Below are positions 5,837-11,429 of a stretch of DNA of 11,429 nt, one piece after another. The translations under genes and the position numbers were made by a program. Positions within the stretch are counted from its first letter, which is position 1; every line of letters starts with the position of its first letter. This stretch comes from JBCCCJ01 sp039029315 (GTDB lineage: Bacteria; Bacteroidota; Bacteroidia; J057), in assembly GCA_039029315.1 (NCBI GenBank), contig JBCCGK010000192.1, forward strand, positions 1-11,429, in the 5' to 3' direction. Below the pieces are notes generated by a model. That model searched no databases and was not told the DNA's origin. It saw only the letters and a list, made by a program, of their open reading frames with translations.

Positions 5837-7141
5837 CTACATAGGTTCATAGGTTGTTAACTTGTGTTGGATCACTGAAAATATTCTTTGACTTGGTGTA
5901 TCCCATTTTTTCCCCAATCTGATAAAAATCATCTCTTTGTCCGGGATGAGATAGATTTCCTGTCCGAATATTCCCAAAGCATAAAAGCCCGGCCCGCATT
6001 GCTGAATGACCCATTTCTCCTTATCTGTCCTATGCCTCCTCACGGATTCGTAGGTGTTATGAGTTATGTGTTTGCTCGCAGCCAGAGAATCTGAAAAAGT
6101 AAGGATCTGATACTTCCCAGCTTCATTCTTAGAAGACTTCATGCCTCTTTGTTGGCTATACCATTGATATTGATAGCAATTATTGTCAAAATTGGGCAAT
6201 ATTGATTTTTCAATCCAGGGAGTATTGATGAGTTGTTGCCCATTCCAATTCCCTTTGTGCAAATACAATCTCCCGAATTTTGCATAATCTCTGGCGATCG
6301 CATTGATACAACAAAATGCCTTCGTATGATTTGCCTTTCTACTATCTATGGCCCAATTCGCCTGAGACTCCATCCCGCATGGATGCCAAATTTTTTCTTG
6401 CAGGTATTCAGGGAGTGGTTTTCCTATGACCCTTTCAAGGACCAAGCCTAATATCTCTGTATCCAAACTGCTATAATAATGTGTTTGTCCTGGTTTTGCC
6501 TGAAACTTGACTCTCTGTAGCACCTTCCTTACATCCTTGCTCATATACAGTTGAGCTACCCCGGAATATGGATTGACATAATTTTCTTCATTGAAGGAAA
6601 TGCCAGATCTCATGTTGAGCAGATGTTCAATGGTCATGAGAGACCAATAAGGATGTATGTCTTCCAATTCAGGTAAATATGTGATGACTAAGTCCGATTC
6701 ACTATGGATCTTTCCCTCCTGTATGGCGATCCCGATGAGGGACGAGGTGAAGGACTTGGCAACCGAAAAAGAGGGTAGTAGGCTATATTCATCATATCCT
6801 TCGAAGTATTTTTCAAATAATATGGTGTCTCTTCTGATGACCAAAAAGGCAGTCGTCTTTGTCTGATGATGGAGATAATCAACTAATCTGTAGGTGTCTC
6901 CCTTCTTATTCTTATAAGAGGGGGGGTGAAATTCGATATTCTCGATAAACTGTTGGTAATCTCCGCGACTGCTGTGAAATTGAAATGATGTATCTGGATT
7001 GCTGCGAATTTGATGATAGGCTTGTTTGGGTTTTTGATGGTTTTCAGATAAGTAAAATCGTCCCAGTTTGATTGGTTTGCATCCCCCCACCAACATAACG
7101 ATTAGGAGGATTTGGATTGTCCTGAATGTTGCCTTTTTCAT
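5837..7141 (-). CDS. Lipoprotein serine hydrolase, NylB/class C beta-lactamase-like fold
   Basis: Predicted 434-residue envelope lipoprotein. The ATG at 7141 opens a signal peptide ending in LVGG-C, so Cys21 is the expected lipidation site; the frame is open 40 codons further but those residues are not signal-like. The active-site S-x-x-K is SVAK (Ser126, Lys129) in the context LLPSFSVAKSFTSSLIG. The second motif is Y-S-S (Tyr223) in HYYSSLDTEILG, rather than the Y-x-N of classical beta-lactamases. IWHPCGME and NWAID follow, then GIFGQEIYLIP (about 390-400) in place of KTG. This pattern fits the 6-aminohexanoate-dimer-hydrolase/esterase branch (PF00144), acting on amide or ester bonds. Natural substrate is unknown. 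A 6-bp inverted repeat spans its stop (5815-5837) but lacks a U tract. The gene appears monocistronic. Confidence 0.85.
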   Translation of the reverse strand: MKKATFRTIQILLIVMLVGGCKPIKLGRFYLSENHQKPKQAYHQIRSNPDTSFQFHSSRGDYQQFIENIEFHPPSYKNKKGDTYRLVDYLHHQTKTTAFLVIRRDTILFEKYFEGYDEYSLLPSFSVAKSFTSSLIGIAIQEGKIHSESDLVITYLPELEDIHPYWSLMTIEHLLNMRSGISFNEENYVNPYSGVAQLYMSKDVRKVLQRVKFQAKPGQTHYYSSLDTEILGLVLERVIGKPLPEYLQEKIWHPCGMESQANWAIDSRKANHTKAFCCINAIARDYAKFGRLYLHKGNWNGQQLINTPWIEKSILPNFDNNCYQYQWYSQQRGMKSSKNEAGKYQILTFSDSLAASKHITHNTYESVRRHRTDKEKWVIQQCGPGFYALGIFGQEIYLIPDKEMIFIRLGKKWDTPSQRIFSVIQHKLTTYEPM

Positions 7142-7482
7142 CTTGTATATTGGTGAGAATTGAGGATTCAAGATCTTTCCTGTAGCAGTAATAGGGAAGT
7201 TCGAGAGAGAATGATTCATACGCTGCTGTTGGGGGGAATCTCCAATTTGCCATGATGCCACAATCTGTCTCTTTCTTCTCGAATAAGATGTTCAAACACT
7301 TTCTGAGTCCATAATTCAGGGATTCCGAATGGTTACATAACTTACGGCTACCAATCAGACTACCTGCCTCTCCCAGAGTCAGGGCGGTTGGCAGGTAGCT
7401 TTTGTTCGTGAATGGTTGGTTGATCGATACAGCAGTTTTTCAATTCTTGGGATGCTCCCTTCTTCTTGATGACTGCCTACCT
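7142..7482. other. Intergenic region upstream of the NylB-like gene with a 9-bp stem
   Basis: This 341-bp gap must hold the promoter of the lipoprotein gene and the 3' end of the SnoaL-like transcript. The only strong structure is the inverted repeat at 7360-7398, listed separately. Overlapping open frames on the minus strand upstream of 7141 have no family-like content, and I see no other gene. Confidence 0.5.
7360..7403. terminator. Inverted repeat, possible terminator between SnoaL-like and NylB-like genes
   Basis: CTACCTGCC (7360-7368) pairs perfectly with GGCAGGTAG (7390-7398) across a 21-nt loop. On the plus strand the stem is followed by CTTTT; on the minus strand, the direction of both neighbouring genes, no U tract follows. 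It lies about 85 bp after the SnoaL-like stop. A second GCTACC at 7347-7352 could compete for pairing. Roles as a weak transcript-end barrier or a regulator site are both possible; direction is unresolved. Confidence 0.4.
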
Positions 7483-7854
7483 CTATTCGGCCAAGGGATA
7501 AAAGAATTGTTCGGAAACGATTTTGCCATTTTCCACCCGGAATACAGCAAGCTCCTCATCTACTCTTCTCGCTTGCCCTTTCATGGTGATATCCATTTTC
7601 ATAGAAGCCGTAAAATGATTCCCGGCTACTACCGGCCCTTCGATTTCTACCCCATGAAAATCTTCTACCATTTGGTTCCATTGCTGTCCTTTACTTTTGA
7701 TGGCTTCTATCCCTTCCACCTTTTGCGGGAGTCCCTGGGCACCTTCCATTTCCAGGCTGACACAATTAGGAGCATATAATTCTTCCTGGGCCTTGTCCCA
7801 TTGACCTGTACGGCAGTATTCTGCCCATGCGTTTGCGATTTCTTGTGTTGACAT
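7483..7854 (-). CDS. SnoaL/NTF2-like protein
   Basis: Predicted 123-residue cytoplasmic protein with the cone-shaped NTF2/SnoaL fold pattern. Helical MSTQEIANAWAEYCRTGQWD is followed by LYAPNCVSLE, GLPQKVEGIEAI, a helix with WNQMVEDF, and strands ending in ELAVFRVENGKIVSEQFFYP (about 101-120), the typical closing motif. Family members include small enzymes (cyclases, isomerases) and ligand-binding proteins; the substrate here is unknown. The start is ATG 7854; a longer frame to 7950 would overlap the end of the regulator gene and has a poor N terminus. The WYL regulator lies immediately upstream on the same strand, with 68 bp between. A dyad matching the one upstream of the regulator sits 57 bp before this start, so direct control by that regulator is likely. 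Confidence 0.8.
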   Translation of the reverse strand: MSTQEIANAWAEYCRTGQWDKAQEELYAPNCVSLEMEGAQGLPQKVEGIEAIKSKGQQWNQMVEDFHGVEIEGPVVAGNHFTASMKMDITMKGQARRVDEELAVFRVENGKIVSEQFFYPLAE

Positions 7855-7910
7855 CAGTGATAATGTTTTAGTGAAACAATAAAGAATAACACAAATGTAG
7901 AGAGAGCATA

Positions 7911-7930
7911 TGCCAGATTCTGTCAGGGGT
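7911..7930. promoter_or_regulatory. Candidate WYL-regulator operator upstream of the SnoaL-like gene
   Basis: TGCCA (7911-7915), five bases, then TGTCA (7921-7925) followed by GGGGT (7926-7930). It repeats the spacing and the exact 12-mer TCTGTCAGGGGT of the site at 8649-8668, with one changed base in the other half-site. It overlaps the stop codon of the regulator gene (7923-7925) and lies 57 bp upstream of the SnoaL-like start. Binding by the adjacent WYL protein is inference. Confidence 0.55.
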
Positions 7931-8618
7931 ACTCTTGAATCTCTTCGCAAGACAAAAAAAACTTTCTCAAGTCAAAATTCCTGTCTTCAAATACTTCTTC
8001 CAAAATTTTGAAGTGCCTAATCCTATCCAATCTGAAAGATCTGTAGTCCTGTCTTAGGCGACACCACCCAATTACAATCCATTTATCGTTATAACAATAA
8101 ATGGCAACAGCTTCGATCTTTCTGAAAGTGGTGTCTTTGTCCTTGGCTTCATACGTGATCTCAGTTACTCTACAATTGATAATGGCCATTTGAATATACG
8201 AAAGCGAAGAAGTTTTTACTTCATCTGCCTTACTTTTCAAGACCCGCATTTTGCTATTCAACAATTCTCCCTGAGATTGTAAGGTACTCCTAAAGACAGA
8301 TTTTATTTTTTGTAACGTTTGTTCGAAGTGCTCAATTAGTGAATCATCATTGGTTTTTGCGATCAGTTGCTCAGCCGTAATCAAGGCGTTGACTTCCATC
8401 TCATCAAACATGATCGGTGCCACTGTATAGCCATCCATGATGGCATATCCTCTTCCTTCAATGGTTATGATTGGGACACCGGATTCTTCCAGTTTTTTGA
8501 TATCTCTGTAGATGGTCCTCAAACTAACCTCAAACTTTTTGGCTAATTCTACCCCAGTAATTATTCTTTTTGACTTGAGTATGGTCAGGATGGATAATAA
8601 CCTTGACAGATGGTTCAT
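7923..8618 (-). CDS. WYL-domain transcriptional regulator (YafY-like, HTH_11 + WYL)
   Basis: Predicted 231-residue DNA-binding regulator. The N-terminal helix-turn-helix spans about residues 19-45 (ITGVELAKKFEVSLRTIYRDI), followed by the small wing SGVPIITIEGRGYAI that is characteristic of HTH_11/DeoR-like regulators. The C-terminal WYL domain includes CYNDKWIVIGWCRLRQDYR and SFRLDRI (about 175-200), where the R-x-F-x-L-D-R-I ending is a family hallmark. WYL domains sense small ligands or nucleic acids. A short helical segment at 92-135 links the two. The ATG at 8618 is the natural start. The dyad TGACA-N5-TGTCA is 31 bp upstream of this start, and a related site overlaps its stop ahead of the SnoaL-like gene, so autoregulation and control of that gene are likely. 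Confidence 0.9.
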   Translation of the reverse strand: MNHLSRLLSILTILKSKRIITGVELAKKFEVSLRTIYRDIKKLEESGVPIITIEGRGYAIMDGYTVAPIMFDEMEVNALITAEQLIAKTNDDSLIEHFEQTLQKIKSVFRSTLQSQGELLNSKMRVLKSKADEVKTSSLSYIQMAIINCRVTEITYEAKDKDTTFRKIEAVAIYCYNDKWIVIGWCRLRQDYRSFRLDRIRHFKILEEVFEDRNFDLRKFFLSCEEIQEYP

Positions 8619-8648
8619 GAGTTTATTGGGTAAATTACGAACCGCTTA

Positions 8649-8668
8649 TGACATTATCTGTCAGGGGT
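8649..8668. promoter_or_regulatory. Candidate autoregulatory operator of the WYL regulator
   Basis: TGACA (8649-8653), TTATC, TGTCA (8659-8663), then GGGGT. The half-sites are perfect inverted copies with a 5-bp spacer, so the centres are 10 bp apart, one helical turn, as expected for a dimeric regulator. It is 31 bp upstream of the regulator ATG; TAATTTAC on the minus strand at 8637-8630 could be a -7 element between them. A third TGACA half-site occurs inside the gene start at 8604-8608. Confidence 0.6.
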
Positions 8669-8748
8669 GTCTTTTTTTCTTTGCTGTCATTGCTGAGTAG
8701 AATAACATCTCTTCCTGCTATCCATCGCTGCAAAAGGAGGATAGGCCA

Positions 8749-8844
8749 ATGATACATGCACATGAGTCTGGTTTTGCGCAGGAAGAAAGGGGAAATCAAT
8801 GCCCTTTGGATCTGGAATCATTGTTCTCTATCCCCTATTCCTAG
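8749..8844 (+). CDS. Possible 31-codon leader ORF with a strong Shine-Dalgarno
   Basis: AAAAGGAGG at 8732-8740 lies 8 bp before the ATG at 8749, an unusually strong ribosome-binding sequence for this window. The frame encodes 31 hydrophilic residues (MIHAHESGFA and onwards) and stops at 8844, inside the next small gene, which is read in another frame from 8799. It could be a leader peptide whose translation influences the downstream gene, or the two frames could be halves of one gene broken by a shift. There is no family evidence. Confidence 0.2.
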   Translation: MIHAHESGFAQEERGNQCPLDLESLFSIPYS

Positions 8845-8960
8845 CCATTTTGATGAACCCCATCATTTTTGCCTTCAACAGTCTCATCTTTTCGCTAAAT
8901 ATTGTTGGTGCCTATTTCGAAACGATGTATCAGCTCTTTGGTATACTTGATCACTATTAA
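8799..8960 (+). CDS. 53-residue predicted membrane protein
   Basis: A short open frame from ATG 8799 to TAA 8958-8960. AAAGGGG at 8786-8792 sits about seven bases before the start. Residues 6-38 are strongly hydrophobic (GIIVLYPLFLAILMNP, then FAFNSLIFSLNIVGAYF) with a proline near the middle, which fits one long or two short membrane helices. The tail (ETMYQLFGILDHY) is amphipathic and mildly acidic. The gene ends 63 bp before the membrane-anchored hydrolase on the same strand, so the two may be cotranscribed. I recognise no family; a small helper or regulator of the hydrolase is only a guess. The frame is closed upstream by TGA at 8763-8765. Confidence 0.4.
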   Translation: MPFGSGIIVLYPLFLAILMNPIIFAFNSLIFSLNIVGAYFETMYQLFGILDHY

Positions 8961-9023
8961 TGGTGCAAGGAGAAAATGTGGTGTAGGTTGTAGGCATTCT
9001 TAGAGACTGATAACAATATCATC

Positions 9024-10022
9024 ATGAAAAAAACATTGAAAGTGATTAAATGGCTGGCAAAATCAATAGGGGTGCTTGTAGGCCTGATCATTGTGGCGGG
9101 ATTAAGTGTTCGTCTGTTTGCTCCACCCCCACAAGCGCCAGGAAAACTTGTGGATGTGGGGGGATTCAAATTACACATCAATAGCACAGGAGAAAAAAAC
9201 GACAAGCCGACCTTGCTTATTGAAGCGGGAGCAGGAGCGCCGGGAGAATATTATCATTGGCTGAGTGAAGGGCTAAAAGATCACATTCGCGTGGTTCGCT
9301 ACGATCGGGCCGGCATTGGATATAGTGAACTCGCTCCTACGCCTCGCCATCCTGAAACTGTTGCCAAAGAGTTGCATAAATTGTTGGAACTAGCAGGAGA
9401 ATCACCTCCATATATTATGGCTGGTCATTCTTATGGAGGACATTACATTCGCATATTTACAGACCTTTATCCCGACGAAGTAGCTGCTATGGTATTTTTG
9501 GATTCCAGTCATCCCGATGCAAGCAAAAGACTCAATTTGCCTGAGGAACCATGGTTTCTAAGCGCAATGTATCACATATGTGCTGTCCTGGGCGATGCTG
9601 GAATATTACATATATTTGACAGGACATTCGGACCAATCCTGTGGGCTCCGGGTCTTCCTGAAGAAGTTCTCAATCGCATGAAGGATTATTCATTCACAGG
9701 AAAATTTATCAAGGGCTACCTTAGAGGAGATGATAAGTGGGGAAGCAAATTGAACGAGATGTCTTCAGAAGCGAACGATTTTGGTTCGCTGCCGATTCAA
9801 GTTTTTTCGGGCACGCATCTCAACGAAAAAGTACTGATACGAATGGGCTTAGACCCTGAAAAAATAAGAGCAGGACGAGAAGAGATGCAACAAGAAATCG
9901 CAGATTTGTCTACTGAGGGCGAATTATTCTTTCTGGATGCTGGCCATGTTACCATCTTCACCAAAAAAGAACATGCCGATTTCATTTGCAACCATATTCT
10001 TAAGTTGTTAGCACGGCTTTGA
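9024..10022 (+). CDS. Membrane-anchored alpha/beta hydrolase
   Basis: Predicted 332-residue hydrolase tethered by one N-terminal membrane helix (about residues 8-30, VIKWLAKSIGVLVGLIIVAG) after a basic MKKTLK; the catalytic domain would face the periplasm if the positive-inside rule holds. PTLLIEAGAGAPGEYYHW forms the oxyanion region. RVVRYDRAGIGYS (about 89-101) is the strand and turn typical of the Abhydrolase_1/6 group. GHSYGG (134-139) carries nucleophile Ser136, and His308 in DAGHVT is the probable catalytic base. The acid is less clear: Asp160 in VFLDSSHPD is a candidate, since the usual strand-7 aspartate is not evident in VFSGTHLNE. Substrate unknown. The ATG at 9024 is well placed; a 53-residue membrane protein precedes it and the kinase-like gene follows 64 bp later, suggesting one transcript. 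Confidence 0.85.
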   Translation: MKKTLKVIKWLAKSIGVLVGLIIVAGLSVRLFAPPPQAPGKLVDVGGFKLHINSTGEKNDKPTLLIEAGAGAPGEYYHWLSEGLKDHIRVVRYDRAGIGYSELAPTPRHPETVAKELHKLLELAGESPPYIMAGHSYGGHYIRIFTDLYPDEVAAMVFLDSSHPDASKRLNLPEEPWFLSAMYHICAVLGDAGILHIFDRTFGPILWAPGLPEEVLNRMKDYSFTGKFIKGYLRGDDKWGSKLNEMSSEANDFGSLPIQVFSGTHLNEKVLIRMGLDPEKIRAGREEMQQEIADLSTEGELFFLDAGHVTIFTKKEHADFICNHILKLLARL

Positions 10023-10086
10023 AAGCTTCCGCACCGTCTCTCAATACCTGGAATCAAGCCGCAAGTATATTGAGTAACATAACAGC

Positions 10087-10887
10087 ATGACACTCTCGGA
10101 CATATCGATGCTTTTTGGCTCTCCTATTGAGCCTGTTTTGCTGACAGGTGGGCAAGGGCAGACCCTGAGGAGTGGCGAGATTGTCCTCAAGCCAGTTTCG
10201 AATCAGCTAGAGGCAGAAGAGCTTGGGAAGATGCTCGAAGGGATAGAGCCAGGTGCAAATGTGCGTATCCCTCGGCAACTAAAATCAACAAATGCTAAGT
10301 GGATCGAGCATGGCTATGTGGCCTGGGAGTATCTTCCTGGCAAGGAAGAGACAGCAAGATATCGTGAGAAAATGCAGATCTGTGATCACTTTTCTGAGGC
10401 TTTCGCCCACATTGACAGACCTGACTTTTTGGATAGGCGTACCAATCCCTGGGCAATCGCTGATCGGGTCTGCTGGGGAGAGATGGACAAAGAATACCCT
10501 GCCCCTTTTCAGCAAATGAAAGAAACCATCCTTTCTAGCCTACCTTCCCTCAGATTACCCAACCAGATTATTCATGGAGATATCGCTGGAAACATTCTCT
10601 TTTCTGAATCCAATCCGCCTGCTGTCATTGATCTGACGATTTACTGGCGTCCGAAAGATTTTGCCAAAGCCCTTCTGCTTGTGGATGCGATTACCTGGGA
10701 AGACGCATCGACTGACATATCAGAATTGGTTCGAGGACTCCCTGAAATAGAACAGCTTATCTTGAGAGCGGGCTTGAGAAGAATGCTAGAGTATGTAGAA
10801 CAGCTTCCTTATCGCAAATCAATGGCAAATGCAGTAGCTGATTCCAGGAAATATTTTTCGACACTCGAACTGCTTGGGCTGCTGTAA
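10087..10887 (+). CDS. Aminoglycoside-phosphotransferase-like kinase (TIGR02569-like)
   Basis: Predicted 266-residue cytoplasmic protein of the APH/choline-kinase fold. An N-terminal glycine-rich segment LLTGGQGQTLRSGEIVLKP places a candidate ATP-binding lysine at residue 35. The catalytic loop is HGDIAGN (His163, Asp165, Asn169), and the metal-binding aspartate is Asp182 in AVIDLTIYWRP. The GGQGxxxRxG...VLKP opening, plus the HGD loop followed by ViDlt.ywRP, resembles the group catalogued as TIGR02569, described mainly from actinobacteria and Gram-positive hosts. Whether it phosphorylates an antibiotic, a metabolite or nothing is unknown; most of this group is uncharacterised, so it should not be called a resistance gene. 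The ATG at 10087 gives the expected start. It lies 64 bp after the hydrolase. Confidence 0.85.
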   Translation: MTLSDISMLFGSPIEPVLLTGGQGQTLRSGEIVLKPVSNQLEAEELGKMLEGIEPGANVRIPRQLKSTNAKWIEHGYVAWEYLPGKEETARYREKMQICDHFSEAFAHIDRPDFLDRRTNPWAIADRVCWGEMDKEYPAPFQQMKETILSSLPSLRLPNQIIHGDIAGNILFSESNPPAVIDLTIYWRPKDFAKALLLVDAITWEDASTDISELVRGLPEIEQLILRAGLRRMLEYVEQLPYRKSMANAVADSRKYFSTLELLGLL

Positions 10888-11322
10888 GCTCACTGGCAAT
10901 TGTTTTGATCCCATTTGGATAAGAAGAAGACAAGCTATGCAGCCATCCCGCAGCCCAACCTTCATGATCGGACAAGTGTGAGTTTAGCATGATTGAAGCC
11001 TCTTGATCAGTTGGGTAATACGTATTCCTTCCTTGCCCTCCCATTCTTTGCTAAGGCTTGTCGATTGAAAGTCAAGCAGAGGCCTTCTGAAATTAGCAGA
11101 ATGGCCACAGTCAATCTAGATAAGTAAGGGGACACATTTATTTGTGAGGGAAATAGTGGGCATAGGGGAAATGGACTGTGTAGAAAGGGAGAAATCTTAC
11201 CAATCAAGCCAGTATATCCCCTATTTCCCTTATACCCAAAATCAACTCTAATGTTGTCCAAACCCACTTTCCCACTCAAGAAACTGAGAAGTTGTATTTT
11301 CGAGTCTTAAGACTTCGAAAGT
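10888..11322. other. Long non-coding stretch leading into the transposase
   Basis: The first part (10888-11100) shows no convincing gene; a minus-strand frame here overlaps the kinase gene and is probably a shadow. The second part contains interlocking inverted repeats. 11158-11174 pairs with 11220-11237 (13 of 16 compared positions identical, two more G-T in plus RNA). GGACACATT near 11129-11137 pairs with AATGTTGTCC near 11251-11260 with one bulge, and GAGGGAAATAGTGGG (11146-11160) has a partial complement at 11264-11278. The element's left terminus probably lies in this stretch, but I cannot place it because its right end is outside the window. Confidence 0.4.
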
Positions 11323-11429
11323 ATGGTAGTTCACAAACAAGGTAGCCAAAATGGCTACGAAAGCAAACGGCTGGATCACTTGGGTTTGGTTTCTGGCATG
11401 TACGAGGAATTGGGTCTTGGGGAGGTAGT
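11323..11429 (+). mobile_element. Start of an IS1634-family (DUF4277) transposase, truncated by the window edge
   Basis: The ATG at 11323 opens a frame that runs off the right edge after 35 full codons. It begins MVVHKQGSQNGYESKR and continues RLDHLGLVSGMYEELGLGEVV. The motif R-L-D-H-L-G-L-V-x-G-x-x-x-E-L-G-L is the hallmark start of the DUF4277 domain found at the N terminus of IS1634-type transposases (IS4 superfamily, DDE chemistry). The rest of the DDE domain is not visible, so intactness cannot be judged. The inverted repeats in the 180 bp upstream may belong to the element. Confidence 0.75.

Noticed and set aside
5815..5837. GACCTG/CAGGTC inverted repeat as terminator of the NylB-like gene
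   Set aside because: Only a 6-bp stem, 11-nt loop, overlaps the stop codon and no U tract follows on the minus strand.
7142..7261. Upstream extension of the NylB-like lipoprotein by 40 codons
   Set aside because: The extension would place the lipoprotein signal internally; ATG 7141 gives a standard signal peptide.
7855..7950. Upstream extension of the SnoaL-like gene overlapping the regulator stop
   Set aside because: It would run through the candidate operator and its residues do not resemble the family; ATG 7854 gives the normal start.
10087..10887. Calling the kinase-like gene an aminoglycoside resistance gene
   Set aside because: The fold and catalytic motifs are visible, but nothing shows drug specificity, and the resembling family is largely uncharacterised.
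10757..11044. A 95-codon minus-strand frame overlapping the kinase gene end
   Set aside because: It overlaps 131 bp of a well-supported gene, has no recognisable domain, and its stop lies inside the kinase; most likely a shadow, or at best a fragment of a lost gene.

Overview
The window looks like chromosomal accessory DNA from a member of the Bacteroidota. This is inferred from moderately AT-rich DNA, genes mostly without clear Shine-Dalgarno sequences, short Sec and lipoprotein signals, and the family mix (AraC regulator with a degenerate N-terminal cupin, WYL regulator beside an NTF2/SnoaL-like gene, MoaF-like secreted protein). Genus cannot be read from the sequence. The stretch appears bounded by mobile DNA: clustered short repeats at 1-80 resemble the end of an insertion element, and the right edge holds the start of an IS1634/DUF4277-type transposase.

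Layout. On the minus strand, a class I SAM methyltransferase (1268-651) is fused by a TGATG stop/start overlap to a small hypothetical gene (651-249) broken by a one-base shift at a run of eight A. Divergent from it is a secreted MoaF-like protein (1604-2017) with a 22-bp perfect palindrome just upstream. It converges on an AraC-family regulator (2875-2027). Next comes a secreted polyester/feruloyl-esterase-like hydrolase (4261-3158) with a convincing intrinsic terminator. A likely operon follows: a HIT-like protein (5635-5288), then two related small membrane proteins (5244-4915 and 4821-4546). After that come a NylB/beta-lactamase-like lipoprotein (7141-5837), a SnoaL-like protein (7854-7483) and a WYL regulator (8618-7923).

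On the plus strand are a very short membrane protein (8799-8960), a membrane-anchored alpha/beta hydrolase (9024-10022), and an aminoglycoside-phosphotransferase-like kinase (10087-10887). About 430 bp of non-coding DNA then leads to the partial transposase.

How the parts relate. Three unrelated-fold or divergent serine hydrolases are exported or membrane-tethered, which suggests ester/amide turnover at the cell envelope, but no shared pathway is visible. The clearest regulatory unit is the WYL/SnoaL pair: the same dyad (TGACA-N5-TGTCA followed by GGGGT) sits upstream of the regulator and, with one half-site mismatch, upstream of the SnoaL-like gene. I see no convincing new multi-gene defence or secretion system. 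The best novelty candidates are that regulon, the frameshifted coupled gene, the tandem small membrane paralogues and the 53-residue membrane protein. No tRNA, rRNA or CRISPR array was seen.
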